64,000 nt of DNA from Chloroflexi bacterium CSP1-4 (GTDB taxonomy: Bacteria > Chloroflexota > Limnocylindria > Limnocylindrales > CSP1-4): contig LDXM01000003.1 in NCBI GenBank assembly GCA_001443375.1, forward strand, positions 76,931 through 140,930, in the 5' to 3' direction. The notes under the pieces were generated by a model, which was not told the DNA's origin, did no database searches, and saw only the letters and a program-made list of their open reading frames with translations. This document shows, piece after piece, positions 48,093-58,646 of this stretch (the stretch's first letter is position 1; every line of letters starts with the position of its first letter). The position numbers were made by a program, and so were the translations under genes.

Positions 48093-48419
48093 GTGCCCGT
48101 GCTGGCCACCTTCTTCTCGATCCGCCGCGGCCGCGACGCGTTCTTCAAGTTCTTCATGCGCGAGGTCTTCCCGCGCCAGGTCCGTGACTACGAGAGGAAG
48201 TTCGGCATCACGTTCCTCGGTTGGTACAACGTCGCGTACGGGTGGGACTTCGACAACGTCATGCTCTACGAGCTGCCCGACTACGCCGCCATCGACAAGC
48301 TCGAGGCGGATGAGGGCACGCGCGCGCTCGGTCATCGCGCCGGCGAGTGGCTGTTCGAACGCCACCACTCGATGTTCCTCCGGGAACGGATGGGCTCCGA
48401 CCTTGAATACCACCCGTAG
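48093..48419 (+). CDS. Small NIPSNAP-like/dimeric-barrel protein
   Basis: 108 residues from GTG 48093 (GAGGAGG site upstream). The pattern FFSIRRGRDAFFKFFMREVF, then GWYNVAYGWDFDNVMLYELP and a final His/Arg-rich helix fits a ferredoxin-like barrel family of small proteins annotated as hypothetical or NIPSNAP-like. No active-site residues can be assigned. The start follows the membrane gene by 38 bp. Confidence 0.6.
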   Translation: MPVLATFFSIRRGRDAFFKFFMREVFPRQVRDYERKFGITFLGWYNVAYGWDFDNVMLYELPDYAAIDKLEADEGTRALGHRAGEWLFERHHSMFLRERMGSDLEYHP

Positions 48420-48428
48420 GAGGACGTC

Positions 48429-49268
48429 ATGAGCGGCTCCAACCCGGTCCTCGGTGAGATCGCCAACGAGGCCGCCATCGAACGCAGCAGCTTCCTCGTC
48501 GACGCTGCGCGGCAGCTGGACGGCTTCCTCAAGGCCAATGCCGGGCGGATCGCCGAGGTCGGTGGCCTCGTCCTGATCGACGACGACCCCGACTACCTCT
48601 CGGTCGCCCCGGACGGATCGTTCCGCAGCCGCACGCGCTACCAGGACGAGGCGACGGGCGAATGGGTCTCGGAGACCGAGGTCATCGAATCTGCCGCGGA
48701 GCTCGTCGAGCTCTACAACGCGGCGGAGATCTACGCCGCCTTCGCCGATGCCGCTCGCGAGGCGGCGGGCCTTCCGGCCGAGCCGACGGGCACGGACGAG
48801 CTCATGGAGGCGGCCGGCATCGCGCCCGAGGAGCGCAGCGACCCGTACGCCGGCGCGGCCGACGATTGGGCCGCGGCACGCGAGGGCGCCGGGCCCCCGA
48901 CCACCAGGGAGGAGGCGGCCGCCCGCCTCTACGACCTCGCGCTGTCGTTCCAGGAGCGGAGCCAGGACTCGGAGTCGCGGCTCATCGAGCGGTTCGAGGC
49001 CGCCGCGGCGGACCTCGCCGGCCAGCTCGGCGACCTCATCATCGTCGACGACGATGATGAGCGACTGACGTTCCGCGACAACGGCCACTTCCACGCCGAG
49101 GTGCTCCCCGAAGAGGACCCGGACAACTGGCGCCAGCTCGACGATCCCGAGGAGCTGGTCCAGTTCTACGACCCGACCGACGTCTTCGGCGACCTCGCCG
49201 AGTCGATCGCGGAGGCCTTCCCGGGCGTGGCGCCCGAGCTCGACCAGGACGGGGACAGCCCCGCCTGA
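48429..49268 (+). CDS. Acidic protein with two internal repeats, unknown function
   Basis: 279 residues, very rich in Asp and Glu. Two related ~85-residue units are visible. The first (about 20-105) has ANAGRIAEVGGLVLIDDDPD and SAAELVELYNAAEIYAAFA; the second (about 185-270) has AQLGDLIIVDDDDERLTF and EELVQFYDPTDVFGDLAES. Each contains a short strand, an acidic turn, a basic middle and a terminal amphipathic helix. I do not recognise a family. The linker between the repeats is Ala/Glu-rich. It lies 20 bp before pyrK and could be a nucleic-acid or cation mimic, but there is no direct evidence. Confidence 0.7.
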   Translation: MSGSNPVLGEIANEAAIERSSFLVDAARQLDGFLKANAGRIAEVGGLVLIDDDPDYLSVAPDGSFRSRTRYQDEATGEWVSETEVIESAAELVELYNAAEIYAAFADAAREAAGLPAEPTGTDELMEAAGIAPEERSDPYAGAADDWAAAREGAGPPTTREEAAARLYDLALSFQERSQDSESRLIERFEAAAADLAGQLGDLIIVDDDDERLTFRDNGHFHAEVLPEEDPDNWRQLDDPEELVQFYDPTDVFGDLAESIAEAFPGVAPELDQDGDSPA

Positions 49269-49288
49269 CCCGACACCGGGCTCGCGGC

Positions 49289-50149
49289 ATGCGCCTCCTC
49301 GACGCCGAGCTCATCTCGAGCCGGGAGATCCTGCCCGCGCAGTGGCTGCAGGCCTACCACGCACCCTCGCTGGCGGGAAGCGTCCGCGCCGGTCAGTTCA
49401 TCCACGTGCGCACGCCCGACTACTCGGGCCTCGTGCTGCGGCGTCCGTTCAGCGTCAACACCGTGGATCGCGCCACGGGCACCGTCACCATCCACTTCCG
49501 GGTCACCGGGAAGGGCACCGAATGGATGTCCCGTGCCCGCCAGGGCGAGCGGCTGGACATCCTCGGCCCGCTCGGGCGGCCGTTCGAGGTGAACCCCCGA
49601 ACGCGCCATGTCCTGCTCGTCGCCGGCGGGCTGGGCATGGCCGGCGTGCGAGCGCTGGCCGACGAGGCGCTCGAGGCCGGCCGGCGCGTGACGCTCCTCT
49701 TCGGCGCAGCGAGCGCGGCCGAGGTCTACCCCACCTCGCTGCTGCCCGACGAGGTCGAGTACGTGGTCGCCACCGATGACGGCTCCCTAGGGCACCGCGG
49801 CTACGTGACCGACCTCGTGGCGGACTACGAGGCCTGGGCCGACCAGGCCTTCGCCTGCGGTCCCGAGCCGATGCTCGCCACCCTCGCCCGGCTGGCTCGT
49901 GGCCGCGACGAGCGGCTCGGCGTGGCGCACCTCGGGCGCAAGGGGGGTCGGACCCGCAGTTCGGCGGCTTCCGGCTCGGCGCAGGCGCGTCGCCGAGCCT
50001 GGCTGCAGGTCTCGATGGAGCAGAACATGGGCTGCGCCGTCGGCGCCTGCCTGGGCTGCGTCATCCACGGCGTGGACGGTCCCGTGCGCGTCTGCCGCGA
50101 AGGCCCCGTCTTCGCGGCCGAGGAGATCGCCTGGGGAGAGCCGGCGTGA
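49289..50149 (+). CDS. pyrK: Dihydroorotate dehydrogenase electron-transfer subunit
   Basis: 286 residues. It holds FAD and a [2Fe-2S] cluster and passes electrons from dihydroorotate dehydrogenase type 1B to NAD. FAD-binding RRPFSVNTV, NAD-binding VLLVAGGLGMAGVRAL and the terminal cluster motif GCAVGACLGC with a later VCREGPVF Cys are all present. It overlaps pyrD by 4 nt, as in other PyrDB/PyrK pairs. A 20-residue insertion before the cluster (KGGRTRSSAA region) is unusual. Confidence 0.93.
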   Translation: MRLLDAELISSREILPAQWLQAYHAPSLAGSVRAGQFIHVRTPDYSGLVLRRPFSVNTVDRATGTVTIHFRVTGKGTEWMSRARQGERLDILGPLGRPFEVNPRTRHVLLVAGGLGMAGVRALADEALEAGRRVTLLFGAASAAEVYPTSLLPDEVEYVVATDDGSLGHRGYVTDLVADYEAWADQAFACGPEPMLATLARLARGRDERLGVAHLGRKGGRTRSSAASGSAQARRRAWLQVSMEQNMGCAVGACLGCVIHGVDGPVRVCREGPVFAAEEIAWGEPA

Positions 50150-51276
50150 AGCCGAAGAAGCGGGTCGTCACGAACCGCTCCACGGCGGCCGACCCCTACG
50201 CTGCGCCGCGTCGCAGACCCGCGCTGGCCGGGCCAGTGCAGGCGCGCCCGCGCGGACCGGCCCGGAGCGACGCTCCAGCCATCCCGGTCCCGTCTCGCGT
50301 CGCCGACGTGGACCTCAGCGTCGACCTGGCGCCGGCACGGCCCGGGGCGCTCGCGCTGCGCAACCCGATCCTGGTCGCCTCGGGCACCTTCGGTTACGGC
50401 GTCGAGTACGGCGAGGTGGCCGATGTCCAGCGCCTGGGCGCGATCTGCTGCAAGGGCACGACCCTCCGGCCGCGCTTCGGCAACGAGCCGCCGCGGGTGA
50501 CCGAGACGCCGGCGGGGATGCTCAACTCCATCGGCCTGCAGAACCCCGGCGTCGACGCGGTCATCGAGAAGTACGCGGGCCTGTGGGCCACCTGGCAGAC
50601 GCCGGTCATCGTCAACGTGGCCGGCGAGTCGATCGAGGACTACGTCACGGTCGTGCGCCGGCTCGACGGCGTGCCCGGCGTGGCCGGCATCGAGCTGAAC
50701 ATCTCCTGCCCCAATGTCGGCAAGGGCGGCCTCCAGTTCGCCGTGGATCGCGAGGCCGCGAGCGCCGTGACCGCCGCCGTGCGGCGTGCCACCGACCTGC
50801 CGCTGATGGTCAAGCTCTCACCCAACGTGGCCGACGTTCGAGCCATCGCCAAGGCCATCGAGGATGCCGGGGCCGACGCGATCAGCGCCATCAACACCCT
50901 CTCGGGCATGGCCATCGACAGGCGCAGGCGCCGTCCGCTGCTGGGCAACACGTACGGCGGGCTCTCCGGGCCGGCCATCAAGCCGGTGGCGCTGCGCATC
51001 GTCTACGAGGTGGCGCAGACCGTGCGCGTGCCGGTCGTCGCCATCGGCGGCGTGAGCGGCCTCGACGACGTGCTCGACTTCCTCATGGCCGGGGCGAGCG
51101 CGGTGCAGGTGGGGACGGCCATCTTCGCCGACCCGCTCCTGCCCGAGCGCCTCATCGATGAGCTCGCCGCGTACTGTGCGGAGCACGGGCTGGCCTCGTT
51201 CCGTGAGCTGGTGGGCGTGGCGCTGCCGAAGGGCAGGGACCGGCCCAGCGTCAAGGGCGTGGAGTACCGGCCATGA
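50146..51276 (+). CDS. pyrD: Dihydroorotate dehydrogenase, type 1B catalytic subunit
   Basis: 376 residues. It oxidises dihydroorotate to orotate using FMN. NPILVASGTFGYGVEY, NSIGLQNPGVD, catalytic Cys in LNISCPNVGKGG, KLSPNV and AIGGVSGLDDVLDFLMAGAS match the class 1B enzymes that need PyrK. An N-terminal extension of about 50 residues, rich in Arg, Pro and Ala, precedes the usual start (DLSVDLAPARPG); a GTG or later start is possible but the 4-nt overlap with pyrK supports the annotated one. It overlaps pyrE by 4 nt. Confidence 0.95.
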   Translation: MKPKKRVVTNRSTAADPYAAPRRRPALAGPVQARPRGPARSDAPAIPVPSRVADVDLSVDLAPARPGALALRNPILVASGTFGYGVEYGEVADVQRLGAICCKGTTLRPRFGNEPPRVTETPAGMLNSIGLQNPGVDAVIEKYAGLWATWQTPVIVNVAGESIEDYVTVVRRLDGVPGVAGIELNISCPNVGKGGLQFAVDREAASAVTAAVRRATDLPLMVKLSPNVADVRAIAKAIEDAGADAISAINTLSGMAIDRRRRRPLLGNTYGGLSGPAIKPVALRIVYEVAQTVRVPVVAIGGVSGLDDVLDFLMAGASAVQVGTAIFADPLLPERLIDELAAYCAEHGLASFRELVGVALPKGRDRPSVKGVEYRP

Positions 51277-51914
51277 GCTTGTCCGCGGCGCGCGTCGAGG
51301 CGCTCTTCCTGGAGTCCGGGGCGCTCCGGGCCGGCCACTTCGCGCTCAAGAGCGGCCGCCACGGCGACCGCTACGTGGAGAAGTTCCAGGTGCTCCAGTT
51401 CCCCCGCGCGGTGAGCGAGCTGTGTGCGGCCTTCGCCGACCGGGTGCGTGGTCCGGACGGGCGCCCGCTGGTCGATCTCGTGGTGGGCCCGACCACCGGC
51501 GGCGTCATCCTCGCCTTCGAGACGGCCCGCCAGCTCGGTCTGCGCGGCATCTTCGCCGAGGAGGTGAAGGACGCCTCCGGGGCCGCCCGGCGCGAGTTCC
51601 GGCGCGGCTTCCGGGTCGACCCCGGCTCGCGCGTGCTCCTCGTGGACGACATCCTCACCACCGGCGGCTCGCTGCTGGCGATGCTGTCGCCGATCGAGGC
51701 GGCAGGCGCCGAGCTGGTTCTCGCCGCCGTGATCGTGGACCGCTCCGGCGGCGCGACGCACGTCACGTCGCCGGTGACCGGCCACAGCTACCCGGTCGAG
51801 GCACTCTGGTCGCTCGACCTCCCCACGTACGAGGCGGGAGCCGCGACCTGCCCCGGCTGCGCCGCCGGCCTCGCGGTCGAGGCCCCGGGCTCCAGCGGGA
51901 CGAAGGCCACCTGA
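51273..51914 (+). CDS. pyrE: Orotate phosphoribosyltransferase
   Basis: 213 residues. It makes OMP from orotate and PRPP. Orotate-binding loop FALKSGRHGDRYVEKF and PRPP motif VLLVDDILTTGGSLLAM are clear. A C-terminal extension after YEAGAATC contains CPGC and ends in low-complexity sequence, somewhat longer than the Escherichia enzyme but like the Thermus/Chloroflexus type. It is the last gene of the pyr run. OMP decarboxylase (pyrF) and carAB are not found in the window. Confidence 0.94.
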   Translation: MSLSAARVEALFLESGALRAGHFALKSGRHGDRYVEKFQVLQFPRAVSELCAAFADRVRGPDGRPLVDLVVGPTTGGVILAFETARQLGLRGIFAEEVKDASGAARREFRRGFRVDPGSRVLLVDDILTTGGSLLAMLSPIEAAGAELVLAAVIVDRSGGATHVTSPVTGHSYPVEALWSLDLPTYEAGAATCPGCAAGLAVEAPGSSGTKAT

Positions 51915-51932
51915 GCCGGCGCCGTCGGCTCA
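51912..51932. terminator. Bidirectional hairpin between convergent genes
   Basis: tgagccg and cggctca form a 7-bp stem with a 7-nt loop spanning the pyrE stop codon and the space to the lipoprotein stop at 51930. It could stop transcription in both directions. Confidence 0.45.
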
Positions 51933-52877
51933 GCCGTCGACGAGCGCGTTCAGCACCTCGCGCAGCTCGTCGGCGCCCACGGCGCCCTCGAACTTCGCGG
52001 CCAGGGTGCCGTCGGCGGCGACGACGAAGACCCACGGCTCGGTGGGCAGGCCCCACTCGGCGACGGCGGGCACGACCTGGAAGCCGCCGCTGGCGTCGAC
52101 GTAAAGCTGGAGCCCGCCGCTCACCTGCTCCAGCTTGTATGGCTCCACGTGGATGAAGTCGATGCGGTCCTTGTAGGGCGCGGCGATGCCCTTGACGTTA
52201 TCGAGCGTGGGGCCGCAGGTGCGGCTCGAACAGAAGAGCGGCGTGGCGAAGACGAGAACGAAGGGCCGGCCGGCGGCCAGGGCATCCGCCACCGAGACGC
52301 GGTAGAAGTCCGGGTCCGGATCGTCGTCGGTGGAGATGGCCGCGATCTCCTCGGGCGTGCCCGCGGTGAGCGTATCGGAAGAGGGCGCCTTCGATCCCAG
52401 CGCGGGCGTCGTGCCCGTGTCGCGAACGTCGAAGACCACTCGCGCGGCCAGGTCGGGCCCGCCGGCCTTCGCGGCCACGACCTCGACGCCCCAGGGTCCC
52501 GCGCGGGTGAAGGTGACCGCTGCGTGGTAGAGGCCGATCTCGTCGGGCACGGTCCAGATGAAGACGCCGTCGGTCTCCGTCACGGGCGTGGCCGGATCCG
52601 CGGCGAGGTCATAGAAACGGACCGTCGTGGCCAGGTCGGGGGCGGCGATGAGCGCGTTCTTCGCATCGGTCAGCGAGAACAGGAAGCGGTTGGGACCCGA
52701 CACCAGCTCCGAGCTGACGATGAGCGGCACCATCGAGGCGTTCGGGTCGGGGCCGATCGGCCAGCCGGAGTAGCCGCTCGCCGGGGGGCCCTGGGTCGGG
52801 GCTGGAGGGGCGGTCGCGCCGCACGCGGCAAGGACGATCGCGACGGCGAGGAGGCCGAGGGCGGAAGGCGTGCGCAT
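51930..52877 (-). CDS. Sco/thioredoxin-like lipoprotein
   Basis: 315 residues from ATG 52877. Signal with lipobox AIVLAAC (Cys at ~residue 19), a Pro/Gly linker and an immunoglobulin-like middle domain (VTFTRAGPWGVEVVAA). The C-terminal thioredoxin-fold domain has LVFATPLFCSSRTCGP, a C-x4-C spacing instead of C-x2-C or the Sco C-x3-C. A nearby cytochrome oxidase cluster suggests a role in copper or disulfide handling during oxidase assembly. Divergent from ctaA-ctaB with a 62-bp gap. Confidence 0.7.
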   Translation of the reverse strand: MRTPSALGLLAVAIVLAACGATAPPAPTQGPPASGYSGWPIGPDPNASMVPLIVSSELVSGPNRFLFSLTDAKNALIAAPDLATTVRFYDLAADPATPVTETDGVFIWTVPDEIGLYHAAVTFTRAGPWGVEVVAAKAGGPDLAARVVFDVRDTGTTPALGSKAPSSDTLTAGTPEEIAAISTDDDPDPDFYRVSVADALAAGRPFVLVFATPLFCSSRTCGPTLDNVKGIAAPYKDRIDFIHVEPYKLEQVSGGLQLYVDASGGFQVVPAVAEWGLPTEPWVFVVAADGTLAAKFEGAVGADELREVLNALVDG

Positions 52878-52923
52878 CGAGCCGGACGATAGCTGGTGCG
52901 GGTGCATCGCGCCTGCGCGGCGG

Positions 52924-52929
52924 TAGAAT
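52924..52929 (+). promoter_or_regulatory. -10 box of ctaA-ctaB
   Basis: TAGAAT 10 nt before the ATG at 52940. This spacing predicts an essentially leaderless message; no ribosome-binding site is visible. Confidence 0.4.
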
Positions 52930-52939
52930 CCCCCGGCCC

Positions 52940-54820
<1,881 letters not shown>

Positions 54821-55800
54821 ACGGGGGGCGCACCGGACGTTCGCGGTCCAGCCGTTCGTCGTGGAGGCGGCCCTTCTCCTCCTCGGAGCGGAGCCAGGCC
54901 GCGGTCAGGAAGAGCAGCGGCACGAGGAACAGCATGTCGCCCACCGCCCACATGATGCCGCCGGCGATCTGCTGGTCCTCCAGCGGCGTGGGGCCCCAGG
55001 CGCGCGTCAGGGTCGCGTAGTGGGCGAACAGGACGGCCGGCGCGGAGAAGATGGCCAGGCCGAGGAACGAGTTCTGGGGCATGCTCAGCAGCACGTACCC
55101 GAAGCGCGTGCCGTACCCCATCCGGTGCGGGCTCGGGTCGGCCCCGACGACCGGCCACCAGAACATGACCGCGGCCGACAGGAAGAGCGCGTGCTCGAGG
55201 GCGTGCGCGCCGCCGTCCTCGAGTGCGGCGTCGAAGAGGGGGCTGAAGTGGGCGGCCCACATGACGCCGGCGAAGAACGTCCAGCCCACCACCGGGTGCG
55301 CCAGCAGGCGCAGCGGCGCGGACTCGAGGATCGGCATCGCCCGGCGCGTGCGCCAGCCGCGCGGCAGGGCGCGCAGCAGGAGCGTGACCGGCGCCCCGAG
55401 CACGAGCAGCGGGGCCGCCACCATCGTCAAGAGGATGTGCTGGACCATGTGCACGCTGAAGAGCTGCCCGGCGTAGACGTCGAGGAAGGAGAAGAGCGCC
55501 ACCGCGACCACCAGCAGCCCGGCCAGCCAGGCCGCCGTGCGCCGGCGCGGCACGGGGTTCAGGCGGTGCACGCGATCCACCCGACGCACCGCGGCGAGGT
55601 AGACCGCCGCCGCGGCCAGGATCCCCAGCAACGCCAGGGGCTCGAGCGTCCAGCTGGTCAGGGCCGAGAGGGTCGTGAGCTGGTCGGCGCCCGCGCCGTG
55701 GGCCCAGACTGCCCCGGGCGACACGCCCAGCAGGGTGGCGGCCAGGGTCGCTGCTGCTGCGGACGTGGCGAAGCGGCCGACGTGGACAGGCATCAGCCCG

Positions 55801-55862
55801 TATGATAGGCGCCTGCATGCCCACCTCCGCCCGGGGCGACTACGCCCCTCGTCCTAGGGGAG
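55801..55862 (+). promoter_or_regulatory. coxB promoter and structured leader
   Basis: A TATGAT box (55801-55806) precedes a leader with two mutually exclusive hairpins. One is ggggcg-acta-cgcccc (55833-55848). The other is cccct-cgtcct-agggg (55845-55860), whose 3' strand is the AGGGGAG ribosome-binding site for the GTG at 55873. Folding of the second hairpin would hide the site; folding of the first would free it. Confidence 0.4.
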
Positions 55863-55872
55863 ATAGCCGCGC

Positions 55873-56982
55873 GTGATTCGCGTCCCTCACCGCGCCCGGC
55901 GGTCGCTGAAGGTCTTCGCCGTCGCCGCGCTCGTGGCCCTGGTGGCCGGTGCCTGCCAGGCGGACAGTCCCGGCATCTTCCCGCCCGCGGCAGTGACGCA
56001 GCAGGGCACCCTGACCCAGGACCTGTACACCTTCGTCTTCGCCATCGCGACGGCGATCTTCATCCTCGTCGAGGGGCTCATCGTCTGGGCCGTCCTGCGC
56101 TACCGCCGCCGTGACGACCGGCTGCCGGTCCAGACGCACGGCAACCTCATCGCCGAGGCGGCATGGACCGTCATCCCGGCCCTGATCGTGATCGCCCTGT
56201 TCCTCCTGTCGATGCAGGCCCAGGACAAGATCGAGGCCAAGAGCGCCGCCCCGGACGTCGTGGTCGACGTCGTCGGCTTCCAGTGGCAGTGGACCATCGG
56301 CTACGGCTGCCCGGACTCCTACGAGAGCGCGACCAACGTGCAGCCCGGCCAGGACTGCGACTTCGCGCTCACCGGCGCGGGCAAGCAGGGCCCCGACCTG
56401 CACGTGCCGACCGGCCAGACGGTGCGCTTCCGCCTGCACGCGGCCGACGTCATCCACGCCTTCTACGTGCCGCGCTTCCTGTACAAGAAGGACGTCATCC
56501 CCGGGCGCGTGAACAGCTTCGAGGTCGTCGTCGAGCAGCCGGGCACGTACGCCGGCCAGTGCGCCGAGCTGTGCGGCCTCGGCCACGGCGAGATGTTCCT
56601 GAGCCTGACGGCGGAGGATCGCGGCGCCTACGACGCGTGGTACGCCGCGCAGGTGGAGGGGGCCAAGGCCACCCCGGCGCCCACCCAGGCCGGTGCCTAC
56701 GAAGTCCACATCAGCGCCACCACCGCGGCCGCTTTCGACCAGACCGAGGTCAGCGCCCCGGCCGACACGCCGTTGGCGATCGTCTTCGAGAACAGGGACC
56801 TCACGGTCCAGCACAACGTGACCGTGCTGAAGGCGAACCCCGATGGCAGCGACGCGATCGGCCTGCCGTTCGCCCAGCCGGGCGCGACGGTCACCTACCA
56901 GGTCCCGCCGCTCAAGGCGGGTGCGTACACCTACATCTGCACGATCCATCCGAACATGACCGGCACCCTCGCGGTCCAGTAG
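55873..56982 (+). CDS. coxB: Cytochrome c oxidase subunit II with extra C-terminal cupredoxin domain
   Basis: 369 residues. Lipoprotein-type signal with Cys28, two membrane helices (~50-75 and 97-115), then the CuA domain with ligands His195, Cys230, Cys234, His238 and Met241. Most subunit II proteins end near here or carry a heme c domain. Instead residues ~275-369 form a second cupredoxin with predicted copper ligands His314, Cys356, His359 and Met362, the blue type 1 copper set. It could relay electrons from an external donor to CuA. A GTG start with an AGGGGAG site is used. coxA follows after 8 bp. Confidence 0.95.
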   Translation: MIRVPHRARRSLKVFAVAALVALVAGACQADSPGIFPPAAVTQQGTLTQDLYTFVFAIATAIFILVEGLIVWAVLRYRRRDDRLPVQTHGNLIAEAAWTVIPALIVIALFLLSMQAQDKIEAKSAAPDVVVDVVGFQWQWTIGYGCPDSYESATNVQPGQDCDFALTGAGKQGPDLHVPTGQTVRFRLHAADVIHAFYVPRFLYKKDVIPGRVNSFEVVVEQPGTYAGQCAELCGLGHGEMFLSLTAEDRGAYDAWYAAQVEGAKATPAPTQAGAYEVHISATTAAAFDQTEVSAPADTPLAIVFENRDLTVQHNVTVLKANPDGSDAIGLPFAQPGATVTYQVPPLKAGAYTYICTIHPNMTGTLAVQ

Positions 56983-56990
56983 GAGGAGCG

Positions 56991-58646
56991 ATGGCCACGA
57001 CCGCCCTCTCCCCTCGCGCCGGCGCCTATCCCCGATCCCGCGTGTACGAGTGGCTGACGACCACCGATCACAAGAAGATCGGGATCATGTACATCACCAG
57101 CGCCTACATCTTCTTCCTCATCGGCGGGCTGATGGCGCTGGCCATCCGGACCGAGCTGGCGGCCCCCGGGACGCAGTTCCTGAACCCGGACATCTTCAAC
57201 CAGGCCTTCACGATGCACGGCACGACGATGGTCTTCTTCTTCGTCATGCCCATGCTGGCCGGCTTCGCCAACTACATCGTGCCGCTCCAGATCGGCGCGG
57301 CGGACATGGCCTTCCCGCGCATCAACGCGCTCTCCTTCTGGATCATCCCCGTCTCGGCGTTGCTGCTCTTCAGCAGCTTCGGGCTGGGCGGGGCGGCCGC
57401 GGGCGGCTGGACCTCGTACACGCCGCTCTCGGAAGCGAAGTACGCGGGCATCGGCCAGGACTTCTGGCTGGCCGGCCTGCTGCTCAACGGCGTCAGCTCG
57501 ATCCTCGGTGCGATCAACATCCTGGCCACGATCTTCAAGCTGCGCGCGCCCGGCCTGACCATGCTGCGCCTGCCGATCTTCGTGTGGACCGTGCTCGTGA
57601 CGAGCGTCCTGCTCATATTCGCGGTGCCGGTGCTCGCGAGCGGCCTGGTCATGCTCTTCATCGACCGCAACTACGGCGGGGCCTTCTTCGACCCCGCGGC
57701 CGGCGGCGACACCGTCCTCTGGCAGCACGTGTTCTGGTTCTTCGGCCACCCCGAGGTCTACATCCTGATCCTGCCGGCCTTCGGGATCATCAGCGAAGTC
57801 CTGCCCGTCTTCAGCCGCAAGCCGCTCTTCGGCTACAAGGCCTTCGTGCTGGCCACGGTGTCGATCGGCGTCCTCGGCTTCGGCGTGTGGGCCCACCACA
57901 TGTTCACCACCGGCGCCGTTTTCCTGCCCTTCTTCTCGATCACGACGTTCCTCATCTCGGTACCGACCGGCGTGAAGATGTTCAACTGGATCGCCACGAT
58001 GTGGCGGGGCAAGCTGCGCTTCACGACGGCGATGCTCTTCGCCGTGGGCTTCCTCGCGTCCTTCCTCATCGGCGGCCTGGACGGCGCCTTCAGCGCCTCG
58101 ACGCCCATCGACTTCGCCCTCCAGGACACGTACTGGATCGTCTCCCACCTGCACTACGTCCTCTTCGGCGGTTCCGCCTTCGGCATCATGGCCGCGACCT
58201 ACTACTGGTTCCCCAAGATGACCGGCCGCTTCCTCGACGAGCGCCTGGGCAAGGTGCAGTTCGTGATCATGTTCGTGGGCGCGCACCTGACCTTCTTCCC
58301 GATGCACCTGCTGGGCATCAGCGGCATGCCCCGACGCATCCAGGACTACGCCCCCAACGTCGGCTGGCAGGACCTCAACCTGCTGGCGACCATCGGCTCC
58401 TACCTCATCGGCTTCGGCACCCTCGTCCTGCTCTGGAACATGTTCGTCGCGCTGCGCGGGCCGCGCACCGCGGGCGACGACCCCTGGGACGCGAACACCC
58501 TGGAGTGGGCGACCACGAGCCCGCCGCCCTCGTACAACTTCGATCGCCTGCCCGAGATCCGCTCCGAGCGCCCCCTCTTCGACCTCAAGCACGGCGGCGC
58601 CGGCCACGCCCCGGCGCTCCCGTCCGGCGAGGGGTCGCAGCGATGA
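56991..58646 (+). CDS. coxA: Cytochrome c oxidase subunit I
   Basis: 551 residues; AGGAGGAG site before ATG 56991. Twelve or more membrane helices. Heme/copper ligands: FTMHGTTMV (heme a His), HPEVYILILPAFG (CuB His, cross-linked Tyr, and the E residue of the D-channel), WAHHMFTTG (CuB His pair) and SHLHYVLFGG (heme a3 and a His). The E in HPEV and the K-channel Lys region suggest an A1-type aa3 oxidase. It reduces O2 to water and pumps protons. It overlaps coxC by 4 nt. Confidence 0.97.
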   Translation: MATTALSPRAGAYPRSRVYEWLTTTDHKKIGIMYITSAYIFFLIGGLMALAIRTELAAPGTQFLNPDIFNQAFTMHGTTMVFFFVMPMLAGFANYIVPLQIGAADMAFPRINALSFWIIPVSALLLFSSFGLGGAAAGGWTSYTPLSEAKYAGIGQDFWLAGLLLNGVSSILGAINILATIFKLRAPGLTMLRLPIFVWTVLVTSVLLIFAVPVLASGLVMLFIDRNYGGAFFDPAAGGDTVLWQHVFWFFGHPEVYILILPAFGIISEVLPVFSRKPLFGYKAFVLATVSIGVLGFGVWAHHMFTTGAVFLPFFSITTFLISVPTGVKMFNWIATMWRGKLRFTTAMLFAVGFLASFLIGGLDGAFSASTPIDFALQDTYWIVSHLHYVLFGGSAFGIMAATYYWFPKMTGRFLDERLGKVQFVIMFVGAHLTFFPMHLLGISGMPRRIQDYAPNVGWQDLNLLATIGSYLIGFGTLVLLWNMFVALRGPRTAGDDPWDANTLEWATTSPPPSYNFDRLPEIRSERPLFDLKHGGAGHAPALPSGEGSQR

